The notes: a model not told the origin generated them from the sequence alone. 36,700 nucleotides of DNA from an uncultured Lachnospiraceae bacterium (GCA_947589055.1 CANPZL010000022.1:1-36700); one strand, 5' to 3'; positions 1 to 7,805 are shown, counted from the stretch's first letter. A program made the numbers and translations.

Positions 1-692
1 ACAATCGTCATGTACTTCTGTGGCAGCTTATCGTTCTTTCCGTTTCTCATGACCTCCTGTATATCTTCCTCGGAAAGTTCCCTGCCATACTGCCTCATAC
101 ATTCCTCATTGATGGTTCTCATGCACTTGATCAGTCCCTCCCGGATTGTGATGCACTCTGCTTCATTTGGAGCGGAATCTTCAATCGGCATAATGTCAAT
201 CGTCCAGCTTCCTATATCCACGACTACCACCCTTTTCGGGAGAGTCTTCATTCTGTCGGCAACCGCCGCATAGCACTGAGGAAATACCGATACCCTTGCA
301 ATGTTCATCCGGTACTGCTCGTTGTCAAACCGGAAGATCACTTCCTTATTTCTCGATAAGTAGTCGATGAAGTCCTGCTTTTCTGCTCCAAAACGGGTGA
401 GCGGTAACCCAACGGATAAAAGGACATTTGCATTTCTCATTCCCCGTCTGTTCAGCTCTTTTGCCACCGCTGCCAGCGTAAGCAGATAGAAGTTGTCATT
501 TTCGACTTTCAAGTCCCTTACCTCTAATCTTCTGCCGCCTACCTTGTAGTAGGAACCGTTGTACTCCACCACGTTGTTGTAAAACGCTGGCTCCGTGGTG
601 ATCTCCTTTACTCCGGTGGTAAATACCTGACTGACCGTTTTCATGCCGGACCAGCCGTGGTCGATTCCGATTACTTCAATATGTTTATCCAT
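1..692 (-). CDS. ParM/StbA-like actin-family segregation protein (3' end beyond window)
   Basis: The minus frame is open from ATG 692 to the window edge (about 230 residues seen), so the C-terminus is missing. It starts MDKHIEVIGIDHGWSGMK, matching the phosphate-1 motif of actin-fold ATPases. Around residue 160 comes VVVVDIGSWTIDIMP, the phosphate-2 motif of ParM/StbA/Alp proteins. Such proteins polymerise to segregate low-copy plasmids, and related forms occur on conjugative elements and phages. It overlaps the stop of the upstream cysteine-rich gene by 8 nt and so belongs to the same operon. No ParR-type adaptor gene is visible; it could lie beyond the edge. Membership of the actin-like family is fairly sure; the DNA-segregation role is inferred from family and context. 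Confidence 0.75.
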   Translation of the reverse strand, partial: MDKHIEVIGIDHGWSGMKTVSQVFTTGVKEITTEPAFYNNVVEYNGSYYKVGGRRLEVRDLKVENDNFYLLTLAAVAKELNRRGMRNANVLLSVGLPLTRFGAEKQDFIDYLSRNKEVIFRFDNEQYRMNIARVSVFPQCYAAVADRMKTLPKRVVVVDIGSWTIDIMPIEDSAPNEAECITIREGLIKCMRTINEECMRQYGRELSEEDIQEVMRNGKNDKLPQKYMTI

Positions 693-1008
693 CTTTCTTT
701 TCCTCCTGTTCAAAAACAATTTCTTTCTCATGCTCCTTTTCCTCTATTCCAAGCAGCTTTTTCATACATGGAAAACAGTATTTTTCTGACTGTCTGTACG
801 GACACCCGATACATTTATCTTCCTTTTCCTGCTCCACTGCTTTAGGCTGTGCGTCCTCTTTTACACATTTCTTTGCTATACATTGTCTGTTGTTTCCATA
901 GAAGAATCTGCACCGCATACAGCTTCTCAAATCTCTTTCTAACTTTGCCTGTACTTCAATAATATCTAAAGGCTTTGGCGATTTCTGTACCCTGACGTTA
1001 ATTCCCAT
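685..1008 (-). CDS. Small cysteine-rich protein of mobile element
   Basis: A protein of 107 residues when started at ATG 1008 (MGINVRVQKSPKP); a longer TTG start at 1056 is possible but would lie inside the preceding gene. Two cysteine clusters stand out: CMRCRFFYGNNRQCIAKKC and, further on, CIGCPYR followed by YCFPCMKKLLG. This spacing suggests a metal-binding fold. The C-terminus is highly charged (Glu/Lys). The start overlaps the stop of the 47-aa gene and the stop overlaps the ParM-like start, so translation is probably coupled. I do not recognise a named family; small cysteine-rich proteins like this are common cargo of Clostridia conjugative elements. Confidence 0.6.
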   Translation of the reverse strand: MGINVRVQKSPKPLDIIEVQAKLERDLRSCMRCRFFYGNNRQCIAKKCVKEDAQPKAVEQEKEDKCIGCPYRQSEKYCFPCMKKLLGIEEKEHEKEIVFEQEEKKDG

Positions 1009-1141
1009 CCACGCCACCCGCCTCTCTCTCGGCGGTAAGCCTCTGGATTTCCTCAAGTTTACGGTCTGCCATTCCTGCCGACCTGATCAGCGCATAAAAC
1101 ACTAACCCTACAAGTACTGTCAATATCCCTATTCCTATCAT
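998..1141 (-). CDS. 47-aa single-span membrane miniprotein
   Basis: A short ORF missed by a 60-codon cutoff. It starts at ATG 1141, which forms an ATGA overlap with the stop of the 130-aa gene, and ends at TAA 998-1000. Residues 1-20 (MIGIGILTVLVGLVFYALIR) are a clear membrane span. They are followed by a polar helix-like tail (KLEEIQRLTAERE). The ATGA junction upstream and the overlap with the cysteine-rich gene downstream argue that it is a real member of a coupled four-gene operon. Its function is unknown. Confidence 0.6.
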   Translation of the reverse strand: MIGIGILTVLVGLVFYALIRSAGMADRKLEEIQRLTAEREAGGVDGN

Positions 1142-1530
1142 CTGCCGCCCCTCCCTGACTGTTCCTGCTTCTTTCTCTGTTCTTCCTCCATTCTCTCTAC
1201 ATACTCCCGAATATCAATCAGATCTTCCAAGTCGTAGATTTTGGAACACATGGCATTCTCAATGTTTTCCGGGGTACACTCACCATGCTCGGTAAGTGCC
1301 GCTATTACTTTCTGCTTAATTTCTTCCTGCACATCATCCGGCATAGCTGCTATATAATATGGCGGCAGATAGGAAACCTCTGTCTGAACCTCCTTTTCAT
1401 ACTCGTAACTTTTTTCAAAATCACTTATGAATTTTTCCTTTACCAAGATTGCTCTTGTCTTGTTCTCCTCGCTGGCTAACTCCACCAGCTCGTCCATGAA
1501 CTGAATTAACTCTCGCTTTGTCATTGCCAT
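1138..1530 (-). CDS. Hypothetical protein, first gene of the element operon
   Basis: This encodes 130 residues from ATG 1530 (MAMTKREL). That start has an AGGAGG 7 nt upstream; the ATG at 1551 lies ahead of this Shine-Dalgarno site and was rejected. The protein is acidic and mainly helical, with an N-terminal segment rich in Glu/Lys, a central YLPPYYIAAMPDDVQEEIKQ stretch, and a Glu/Gln/Lys-rich tail. No catalytic motif is visible. It overlaps the 47-aa gene by ATGA. It is preceded by an unusually structured leader (1559-1837). Its position as first gene leaves open a regulatory or ParR-like role, but no ribbon-helix-helix signature can be named. Confidence 0.55.
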   Translation of the reverse strand: MAMTKRELIQFMDELVELASEENKTRAILVKEKFISDFEKSYEYEKEVQTEVSYLPPYYIAAMPDDVQEEIKQKVIAALTEHGECTPENIENAMCSKIYDLEDLIDIREYVERMEEEQRKKQEQSGRGGR

Positions 1531-1558
1531 CCTGCATCCTCCTTTTTGCAATATAAAA

Positions 1559-1614
1559 GTAGGACCAAGTCAGCTTTATGGAACTTGTCCACACAAGAGC
1601 TAATTTAGTCCTAC
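1559..1614 (-). terminator. Attenuator-like hairpin in the element-operon leader
   Basis: On the minus strand the segment 1614-1598 pairs with 1575-1559 in a 17-position stem (16 pairs when G-U is allowed). The loop contains a second small hairpin (CTTGT/ACAAG). The stem is followed directly by TTTTATATT and then the AGGAGG of the 130-aa gene. This is the form of an intrinsic terminator located in a leader. The upstream copy at 1776-1790 can pair with 1599-1613 instead, which would abolish the hairpin. Confidence 0.5.
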
Positions 1615-1713
1615 CTAAATATCAAATATTAAATTATCACCTCTTTTAAGGTACACTTCATACACCATCCGAATAATTGATGGTAATTTAGTGTCAAGTT
1701 GCTCGGTTTTCAT
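1615..1713 (-). CDS. Putative 32-codon leader peptide
   Basis: An ORF from ATG 1713 to TAG 1615-1617 encodes MKTEQLDTKLPSIIRMVYEV followed by 12 further residues ending in IFDI. Its stop codon directly abuts the first strand of the attenuator-like hairpin, so a ribosome ending here would sit on that strand. No strong Shine-Dalgarno sequence is seen, and a TGA stop lies two codons upstream in frame. It may be a regulatory leader peptide or a chance ORF. The precise abutment is the main reason to list it. Confidence 0.35.
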   Translation of the reverse strand: MKTEQLDTKLPSIIRMVYEVYLKRGDNLIFDI

Positions 1714-1832
1714 TTTTCAAGATTAAAAATGAGCTCATCCTAATCATTTTTCGCTGTTCTCACAGCATTTTTTCTTAGGACTAAATCAGCGGAAACCCTT
1801 GAATTTATTGGTTTCTTACTAACTTGACACTA
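1689..1832. repeat. 12-bp perfect inverted repeat flanking the leader region
   Basis: TAGTGTCAAGTT at 1689-1700 is exactly inverted at 1821-1832 (AACTTGACACTA). The repeat spans the element-chromosome junction and contains TTGACA on the minus strand in the left copy. It could be a recombinase or repressor site, or the terminal repeats of a small insertion. No clear target duplication is visible next to it. Confidence 0.55.
1776..1790 (-). promoter_or_regulatory. Antiterminator-like segment, complementary to first hairpin strand
   Basis: Read on the minus strand, this 15-nt segment (GCTGATTTAGTCCTA) pairs over its full length, with one G-U, with 1613-1599. The downstream segment 1574-1560 has almost the same sequence and competes for the same partner. 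The three copies therefore allow two exclusive folds, as in attenuators and riboswitch expression platforms. Confidence 0.45.
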
Positions 1833-3534
1833 TTATATCATCAGCCCCCCATAAAGGATTAGGATACGTCAGATCCCCTCTTCGCATAGCTCCCCGGATC
1901 AAATACAGCTTTACCTGTGTACCGCTCATTCTCGTTATATTTTTCCGTTTTTCCGCCCATTCCATTAACAGGGCGGCCGCTCCCGCCGTATGTGCCGCTG
2001 CGATACTGGTGCCGCTCCGGACCGTATAACCATAAGCCTGATTCGGCAGACGGGAAATGTCCGGCCCATACACATCGACCCCCGGTGCCGCCAGATCCGG
2101 TTTGATCCCTCCGTCACTGGTATATCCCCGTCCGGCCTCATAATACAGGCTCCCGGTATAGTGGTTATATGCAGTAACACAGATCGGCCCCTCCGCCGCC
2201 GAAGGCTCTGTCAAGGTAACGGAAGGATCCGGCTGTAAAAAATAAGTGTTATCCGAAATAAAATTTCGGATGGGCATCCATATATGAAATCCATTTTCCG
2301 TGCTTCCTGCCGCATAGACCCGAAATCGCCAGATCCCCTCGGTAGGCTCCCGCATACGGATAAAGATCAGCTCCTTACCGGATAATTCTTCAACCAACAC
2401 ATACGCAATATCTATCACCGTCCGCTCCAGAAGAAAATCAATCCGCTGTCTGCTTTGAAAACGTGGCGGGATTCGGTCGATCACTTCCCCATAAGGTGAT
2501 TCGATCCCAATGGCATAGGTGTTCGGATTGTTTCCCCATAGCTCCAGAATCAATCCCGGTTCATTGGAACCTACATTAACCTCTACCACAGTATTTGCAT
2601 TTACATTCCCCTCCACCGTCCCATAAAAATGATGTCTTGCATTTCCTTCATTCCCGGCAGGTAAGGAAACGGATTCTCCCGGCGACGCATTGATTCTGGT
2701 CAAATACTGGTCTAGCACACCCCAGCCGGCATGATCGCCGCTGTTCGTACCCAGACCGATATAAATCACGATCGGCTGGTTTCTTTGAATGGACTGCTGT
2801 CTTAGATAATAAGCGGCCTGTATAATGTCACTTTCCTGATAGACCTCATCGGAATCAATAAAATAGAATTCTTTTAAATACTCCTTTGCCTGCTTCAGCT
2901 TTACTACAAGCAGGTCCGCCATTGGCGCCGCACCCGTAAAATTCCCCGAATCCTCGCCCCCTGCAATGATGCCTGCGGCAAAGGTGCCGTGTCCGTTGGT
3001 ATCCTCACTTGGAACGATCGTAAGAGGATCCTCTGAAGCCAGAGCCTGATTGATCATTTCTTCCGTATATTCACTCCCATACCCGGTATCCTTAGGCGGT
3101 GTACCGGTCTGTATGGTCTGATCCCAAATCGCCCGGATCCTCGTGGTTCCGTCCGCCTTCCGGAACAATGGATTTTGATAGTCAATCCCGGTATCAATGA
3201 TGCCAACTAAAACATTTTCCCCTTTTAAATTTAAAACCGGCTGATTTTGTACCCGCAGAATGCCGCTGGCCTCCATACTGGTAGTATCCATAAGACCATA
3301 GCATTTGGGAAGCATGTAGTATACACGGGAAACCACGGTCATGAAATCAATGGTTCCTCGTTCCAGACTTACGATTGCTAAATAATTATCAATGATCTTT
3401 ATACATTCTCCTTGAAAATATTCCCGCAGAAGATCGACATTACCATTATAGGAAATGATATAATCCGCATACGCATTGCTTAGGATCCGTTCCTTGCATA
3501 TGTTTTCCAGTCCGTCATATCCACTTATATCCAT
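1819..3534 (-). CDS. Subtilisin-like serine protease (S8, Csp-like), 3' end probably cut off
   Basis: The start is ATG 3534 (MDISGYDG), giving 571 aa. The longer frame upstream runs into the previous gene's terminator. The catalytic triad is visible: Asp114 in GIIDTGIDYQNP, His182 in DTNGHGTFAAG, Ser510 in SGTSIAAAH. The oxyanion Asn295 sits in LPAGNEGN. There is no signal peptide. The arrangement, with a large insert between oxyanion Asn and Ser, fits the clostridial CspA/B/C-like S8 group, some of which act in spore germination; the role here is not shown. Family members typically end with a WGYG-x-LDLY-type segment, but this one reads YPNPLWG then ADDIIVSS and stops at the boundary with the ParM-like element. 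This suggests that an insertion replaced the last 10-15 residues. Confidence 0.85.
   Translation of the reverse strand: MDISGYDGLENICKERILSNAYADYIISYNGNVDLLREYFQGECIKIIDNYLAIVSLERGTIDFMTVVSRVYYMLPKCYGLMDTTSMEASGILRVQNQPVLNLKGENVLVGIIDTGIDYQNPLFRKADGTTRIRAIWDQTIQTGTPPKDTGYGSEYTEEMINQALASEDPLTIVPSEDTNGHGTFAAGIIAGGEDSGNFTGAAPMADLLVVKLKQAKEYLKEFYFIDSDEVYQESDIIQAAYYLRQQSIQRNQPIVIYIGLGTNSGDHAGWGVLDQYLTRINASPGESVSLPAGNEGNARHHFYGTVEGNVNANTVVEVNVGSNEPGLILELWGNNPNTYAIGIESPYGEVIDRIPPRFQSRQRIDFLLERTVIDIAYVLVEELSGKELIFIRMREPTEGIWRFRVYAAGSTENGFHIWMPIRNFISDNTYFLQPDPSVTLTEPSAAEGPICVTAYNHYTGSLYYEAGRGYTSDGGIKPDLAAPGVDVYGPDISRLPNQAYGYTVRSGTSIAAAHTAGAAALLMEWAEKRKNITRMSGTQVKLYLIRGAMRRGDLTYPNPLWGADDIIVSS
1832..1837 (-). 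promoter_or_regulatory. Extended -10 promoter candidate for the leader
   Basis: The minus strand reads TGATATAAT, a perfect extended -10 box; the position 17 nt further up has no good -35 (AATCCT). Transcription would start near 1825 and run through the leader into the small-gene operon. The box lies inside the last codons of the subtilisin gene, at the apparent element junction. A second weaker candidate is TTGACA at 1692-1697 with TATTCG 16 nt downstream. Confidence 0.4.
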
Positions 3535-3599
3535 TCTCTGTATTCCATTCTTTCTCTTCTTAATAATGTATGCAGCGTATGCGACAAATTCTAACCTGC

Positions 3600-3643
3600 A
3601 AAAAAAGAATCCGGCAACTCTAACATACCAGCCTGCCGGATTC
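3600..3643 (-). terminator. Rho-independent terminator of the DivIVA-domain gene
   Basis: The perfect 10-bp stem GAATCCGGCA (3607-3616) and TGCCGGATTC (3634-3643) is followed on the minus strand by seven T residues (3606-3600). It starts 15 nt past the DivIVA-domain gene stop and ends 66 nt before the subtilisin start, so the subtilisin gene must have its own promoter. A weak candidate is TTGTCG-16-TATTAA just downstream. Confidence 0.9.
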
Positions 3644-3658
3644 TGCACATTTTAAATT

Positions 3659-4357
3659 TTATAAAAAATTAAAGCCCTCGTCTTCGTCGTCTTCATTTCC
3701 AATCAACATACTCTCGTCTACTTTGACCTCTACCTCACCGGAATATACCTCGTCTTCCTTGATATTATCCGCACTGGAAACCGGGTTATGCTCCGGTTCC
3801 GGTTTCACCGGTTCCGCCTGCTTTTTCTCCTGTGCAGCTATGTTGCGGAGTTCCTCAAATATATCCTTCGGCCCGCTTTTCTTCTCCGGCTCCACGGTTT
3901 CAAAAATCGGCTTCGGAGTAAAGCCTGTTCCGGATTCAGCGGTCACGGTTTCAGAAGCAGAATCCATACCAGTTACCTCTGATACAGCCTTTCCATCTCC
4001 TTCACCCGCATTTGCCTTGATCAGCTCGTCAGTCAGCTTTGTGATCCGCTTCTGTGCCGCCTCCAGTTCCTTTCTCAGAGCCGCCGCTTCCTTTTTTGCA
4101 CTTTCCGCCTCTGCATTTGCCAAGTCTGTCTTTCTCTGTGCTTCCGTAATGTCATTCTGCAGATTATAAAGCTTCAGAGCGTTTTCCCGATTGGAATCCG
4201 ATAGTTTATTATTCTGATCCTTCAATACGTCAATCTGAAGCTGCAATTCCTCATACGCTCCACTGATCTGATTCAAGTATGCATATACTTCTGTCTTGTT
4301 CAGTCCTAATATAGCCCGACTAAACCGTTTGTCACTGGAAACAACGATTTCATTCAT
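3659..4357 (-). CDS. DivIVA-domain coiled-coil protein
   Basis: A 232-aa protein. Residues 10-60 show the DivIVA N-terminal pattern: FSRAILGLNKTEVYAYLNQI, then YEELQLQ and a leucine-spaced coiled coil reaching to about residue 115. The rest is a low-complexity acidic linker ending in EDDEDEGFNFL. DivIVA-type proteins bind curved membrane at poles or septa and recruit division, growth or chromosome-anchoring factors. This one is longer than GpsB and lacks the usual C-terminal coiled coil of DivIVA, so its exact partner is unknown. The start has AAGGAG 7 nt upstream. It is a monocistronic unit with its own promoter (4417-4445) and terminator. Confidence 0.8.
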   Translation of the reverse strand: MNEIVVSSDKRFSRAILGLNKTEVYAYLNQISGAYEELQLQIDVLKDQNNKLSDSNRENALKLYNLQNDITEAQRKTDLANAEAESAKKEAAALRKELEAAQKRITKLTDELIKANAGEGDGKAVSEVTGMDSASETVTAESGTGFTPKPIFETVEPEKKSGPKDIFEELRNIAAQEKKQAEPVKPEPEHNPVSSADNIKEDEVYSGEVEVKVDESMLIGNEDDEDEGFNFL

Positions 4358-4416
4358 GAGAATTCTCCTTTTCTATTTAAATTCAACAAAAAAAGCTTCA
4401 TTTTTTATATAATCCG

Positions 4417-4445
4417 ATTATAACAAATCCATTCAAAAACTTCAA
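4417..4445 (-). promoter_or_regulatory. Sigma-A promoter of the DivIVA-domain gene
   Basis: The minus strand carries TTGAAG (4445-4440), a 17-nt spacer and TATAAT (4422-4417) with an upstream TG (TGTTATAAT, extended -10). It lies in the 106-nt gap after the YihY-family gene. Confidence 0.8.
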
Positions 4446-4463
4446 TACAAAGGTTCACATCTT

Positions 4464-5303
4464 CTATCGCTTTCGTTTTTTGACTGCTTCCGGGAATTCT
4501 TCCATGATATACGCATTGATCTCAGCCCCCCAAAGAACCAGATTCATCATCAGATATACCCAGACCATTGCGATTGCGATTCCTGCCAAGCTTCCGTAGA
4601 TTCGGGAATAATTACTGAAATGATTGATATATACAGAAAAACCAAAGGAAACAATCATCCAAGTTACAGCGGAAAATAATGCTCCGGGTGTTGCCTGCCG
4701 CAGCGTCATTTTATGATTAGGCAGTCCCTTATACATAATGACAAACATAAGATACAAAAGGACAAAGCCCACCGCTACACGAATACTCAGGATCAGGGTA
4801 GCAATATCATTCATAAACGGGACCTGCTTTAAAATCAGCTGATACAAAGAATTACCAAACACGAACACGATCAGCAAAACAATCAATGCGGCAGCTAAAA
4901 TCAGAGTATGAACGGTTGCGATTCCCCGTAATACGAAATAATTCCTAGACTCTTCCGTGCGGTAAACGGAATTGAGTCCATTGCTGATGGAAAGCAGTCC
5001 ACGGGAAGCCGACCACAATGTGATCAGAATGGAAAAGGACATCAAAGTATGCCCGGTGGTTCCCAGCATTTCTTTTATAATAGCAAGCACCCATTCTTCT
5101 ATCTCATTGGGAAGGATGTTACGCAGAGCGAGGATAAAATCCGTCTGGCTGATCGGCAGGAACCGAATTAACGTCAAAAGCAGGATCAAAAACGGAAAAC
5201 AGGATAAGATTAAAAAGAATGCCGCCTGAGAGGCATACACGGACACCCGGTCCTCCTTTGAACGCTGTAAAAAATCCCGTATCAATCTAATCCATCGATT
5301 CAT
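4464..5303 (-). CDS. YihY/BrkB-family (UPF0761) inner-membrane protein
   Basis: A 279-aa polytopic membrane protein with about six hydrophobic spans (near residues 27-50, 90-112, 130-157, 175-195, 210-232, 240-265). Family hallmarks are SVYASQAAFFLILSCFPF near the N-terminus, SRGLLSISNGLNSVY and GSLAGIAIAMVWVYLMMNLV near the C-terminus. YihY/BrkB proteins were once annotated as ribonuclease BN, which is wrong; their molecular function is unresolved. The length is normal for the family. AGGTGGAG lies just before the ATG. A TATAAT at about 5344 on the minus strand with a poor -35 may be its promoter. Confidence 0.88.
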   Translation of the reverse strand: MNRWIRLIRDFLQRSKEDRVSVYASQAAFFLILSCFPFLILLLTLIRFLPISQTDFILALRNILPNEIEEWVLAIIKEMLGTTGHTLMSFSILITLWSASRGLLSISNGLNSVYRTEESRNYFVLRGIATVHTLILAAALIVLLIVFVFGNSLYQLILKQVPFMNDIATLILSIRVAVGFVLLYLMFVIMYKGLPNHKMTLRQATPGALFSAVTWMIVSFGFSVYINHFSNYSRIYGSLAGIAIAMVWVYLMMNLVLWGAEINAYIMEEFPEAVKKRKR

Positions 5304-5446
5304 AACTCCACCTGCTTATTCTATCTTATGCATTATGTTTATTATAGGCATCTGTCCATTATTCTTTTGGAACGCCTGATTCCCGTAAGCATTCTGCCTG
5401 CTTATGTAACTGATCTATCATCTAAAGCCAATGGCTGCGGTCATCC

Positions 5447-7750
5447 TCATTGGTAGATATTTACCAGTTCCACTCCTGTATAATAATGCGAAATGATCTC
5501 TTCCGCTGAATATCCAAGCTCTGCCATTGCCTTTGTTCCGTTCTGGCTCATGCCTACTCCATGTCCGAATCCGCCACCGACAATTATAAAATTCCCTTCT
5601 TCGTCCTTCGTTACATAATAAAAGGGACTTGGTATCAATGCCCAGCCTACGGATTCCGAACCGTCCTGACGCTTGATCGTAACATCAGCCGGGGTCATCA
5701 ATGCCCTCGCATTGGTTTGTCCGGTCACCTTGATTGTCGCCTCAGATCCCACAAGTGTGATTTCCTTCACGATTCCGCTTTTTCCCCTTAATGAAACCTC
5801 TATATTTTGTATCTGTCCCAGAGAGGAAATAGGCTGGCTGATATAACTGCCATCCGGCTGAAGAGTAAGAATCCGTTCCGGACTTGTTTCATACCGTTGC
5901 TTCAACGTAGACTGAACAGCGGCTGTCATTTCTTCCGGCGTATACGTGATCCGCCACCGATACAAAGGATACTCCTGTTCAAAGGACTGATAGCTTGTTC
6001 CATCATCTATAAAGGCTCGAAAGGTTTCTTCGTTCGTGAAATCAACGGGACCCCCTTCTGCATTTTCCATCTTATCCGTCAAATAGGGAAGCGGATCACC
6101 GTCCCATACATCGTAATTATTGCAGGTAACACCGCAAGAGGTTGAGAAAAAATAAGCCTCGATAACCTCACCCTGATAAAAGGGAACCATACCATAGGTA
6201 TCCTTTACCGCTAAGATGGACTCTTCTGTCTCTGCTACTGCATTATACACCTGCGTCATGGTACTGTCATCTAAATGCGCTCCATATCTTGCATAGGTTC
6301 CATCCTGCATCTTGGCATATGCATATCCTCTGGCACAGATTGCCTGTACCTGTAACGCTTCTTCTCCATAAGAAACCGGCATTTCGCTGGGAACTACCGT
6401 ATACAGATACTCTTCCAGACTCAATTCATTTACGATCGTCAGACCGGTATCCTCATAAGGGGCTACTTCTAAAACTCCTCGGTAGGCCGGAGAAACACCG
6501 TTCCGGCTTATGGAAAGCACCTGTATCTTCCCATTCTCCGCATTGGGCGTGATCGTTACCCGTCCCCCTGCCATATATCCACAGGTAGAGGTAAGCTCTA
6601 ACTCCTCTCCTGCCTCAAATACCTTCTCCTGATCTTGAAAAGTCAGCGTATACGGACAGTCTGCCGTGATCCGCACAACCGGATGGATCAAAGAAGAATA
6701 ATCACTGTTTCCCAATACTACCCGTATCTTATCGGCACGAATCGGTTCTGTAATCAGAGCCGCCTCAATCACACCGTCTGCCACCACAAAATTCGTAGTA
6801 GTATAACCCACCAAAATCTGTGAGGTTGGTTCTACTGCCAGTTCCCCATATATCTTATAGATTTGATAATGGGGTGACAGCATCAGTTCTCCATATCCTT
6901 CTATCTCGATACAATCCTCATGAACAGCCAGTACCTTAGCGGTAATCACATCTGACTTCATGATAATCTCTGTAATTCCCTGCGTATTCATCCAAATATC
7001 CGCAACGGTACCGGCAATCGTTTTAAATTCCGTTTCCTCGCCCAGAAAACAGTCATAGCTTTTATGGAAACCATTGATAAAGATCTGCAGCTGATCATTC
7101 GCAGCTGTTTCGATCCATACATTAGACAACTGTATGGCTTCCGTACTTTCTCCTGTATAATCCAGAATCCGCTGTCCGGATACATACACACGGATAATTT
7201 TGTCCTCTGCATCCTTTAACTGCTCCTGTAACATTTCCTGTCTCTGACTGTCAAATGTCTGTAATCCATATTCGCCTTCCGGCGTAACCACTACGAAGGA
7301 ATCCTGCCCTTCTGTAGAGATTTCCTCCTGCACACTTAAAACCAAAAGATTTTGGATGCTTACCTTATCACTTCCCACTTCTCCAATCAAATATTCATAG
7401 AACTGCCGGAATTCAGCCTGATCTAAAACCGCCGTATCTCTTTTCCCTTTCAGGAAAAAAAGTTCCTCCGTTTCCTCAATCTGTGCGGCTTCCATCTGCA
7501 GCAGGGCAGTTATGGCTTGTCTGGCATCTCCTGCTGTAAAACCACTGTTATCCCCGTCTGCGATTTCCAGCACCGGTTGTTCCTCCATTAACTGTCTCAG
7601 AAGCTGTTCTGCCTCTGCTCTTCCATAATACGCATCCGGCTGGCTTTCCGGAAAGAAAGCAAGGCGGATAAGCACACCCCCGACAATCCCTGCCAATCCT
7701 AACATTATCACCGGAAGAATCCATAATTTACTCCATTTTCTCTTTTTCAA
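5447..7750 (-). CDS. SpoIID/LytB-domain cell-wall protein with long N-terminal region
   Basis: A 767-aa protein using a TTG start (MKKRKWSKLW) with GGGG upstream. Residues 10-33 form a signal anchor. Residues 40-390 are an extracytoplasmic region without a recognisable motif. The SpoIID domain covers about 395-767: NELSLEEYLYTVVPSEMP, with the Glu of EMP (about 456) corresponding to the catalytic acid of SpoIID; then FFSTSCGVT and the C-terminal GGFGHGVGMSQNGTKAMAE. SpoIID is a lytic transglycosylase that trims peptidoglycan during engulfment. Classical SpoIID is about 350 aa, so this is a roughly doubled architecture and may act in vegetative wall remodelling rather than being SpoIID itself. 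Confidence 0.85.
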   Translation of the reverse strand: MKKRKWSKLWILPVIMLGLAGIVGGVLIRLAFFPESQPDAYYGRAEAEQLLRQLMEEQPVLEIADGDNSGFTAGDARQAITALLQMEAAQIEETEELFFLKGKRDTAVLDQAEFRQFYEYLIGEVGSDKVSIQNLLVLSVQEEISTEGQDSFVVVTPEGEYGLQTFDSQRQEMLQEQLKDAEDKIIRVYVSGQRILDYTGESTEAIQLSNVWIETAANDQLQIFINGFHKSYDCFLGEETEFKTIAGTVADIWMNTQGITEIIMKSDVITAKVLAVHEDCIEIEGYGELMLSPHYQIYKIYGELAVEPTSQILVGYTTTNFVVADGVIEAALITEPIRADKIRVVLGNSDYSSLIHPVVRITADCPYTLTFQDQEKVFEAGEELELTSTCGYMAGGRVTITPNAENGKIQVLSISRNGVSPAYRGVLEVAPYEDTGLTIVNELSLEEYLYTVVPSEMPVSYGEEALQVQAICARGYAYAKMQDGTYARYGAHLDDSTMTQVYNAVAETEESILAVKDTYGMVPFYQGEVIEAYFFSTSCGVTCNNYDVWDGDPLPYLTDKMENAEGGPVDFTNEETFRAFIDDGTSYQSFEQEYPLYRWRITYTPEEMTAAVQSTLKQRYETSPERILTLQPDGSYISQPISSLGQIQNIEVSLRGKSGIVKEITLVGSEATIKVTGQTNARALMTPADVTIKRQDGSESVGWALIPSPFYYVTKDEEGNFIIVGGGFGHGVGMSQNGTKAMAELGYSAEEIISHYYTGVELVNIYQ

Positions 7751-7805
7751 TATGTAGTCCCCACGCTTCTATATGTAATGATTGTTTGATTACCATTCTT
7801 TTCTA

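Noticed and set aside
1751..1770. A GCTGT-TCTC-ACAGC hairpin with a T run on the plus strand as a terminator
   Set aside because: The 5-bp stem is short and no plus-strand gene ends nearby; it more likely contributes to the structured minus-strand leader.
5346..5408. A 20-codon minus ORF (MIDQLHKQAECLRESGVPKE) between the SpoIID-domain and YihY genes
   Set aside because: Its composition looks protein-like, but there is no ribosome site, a stop lies directly before the ATG, and nothing else supports it.
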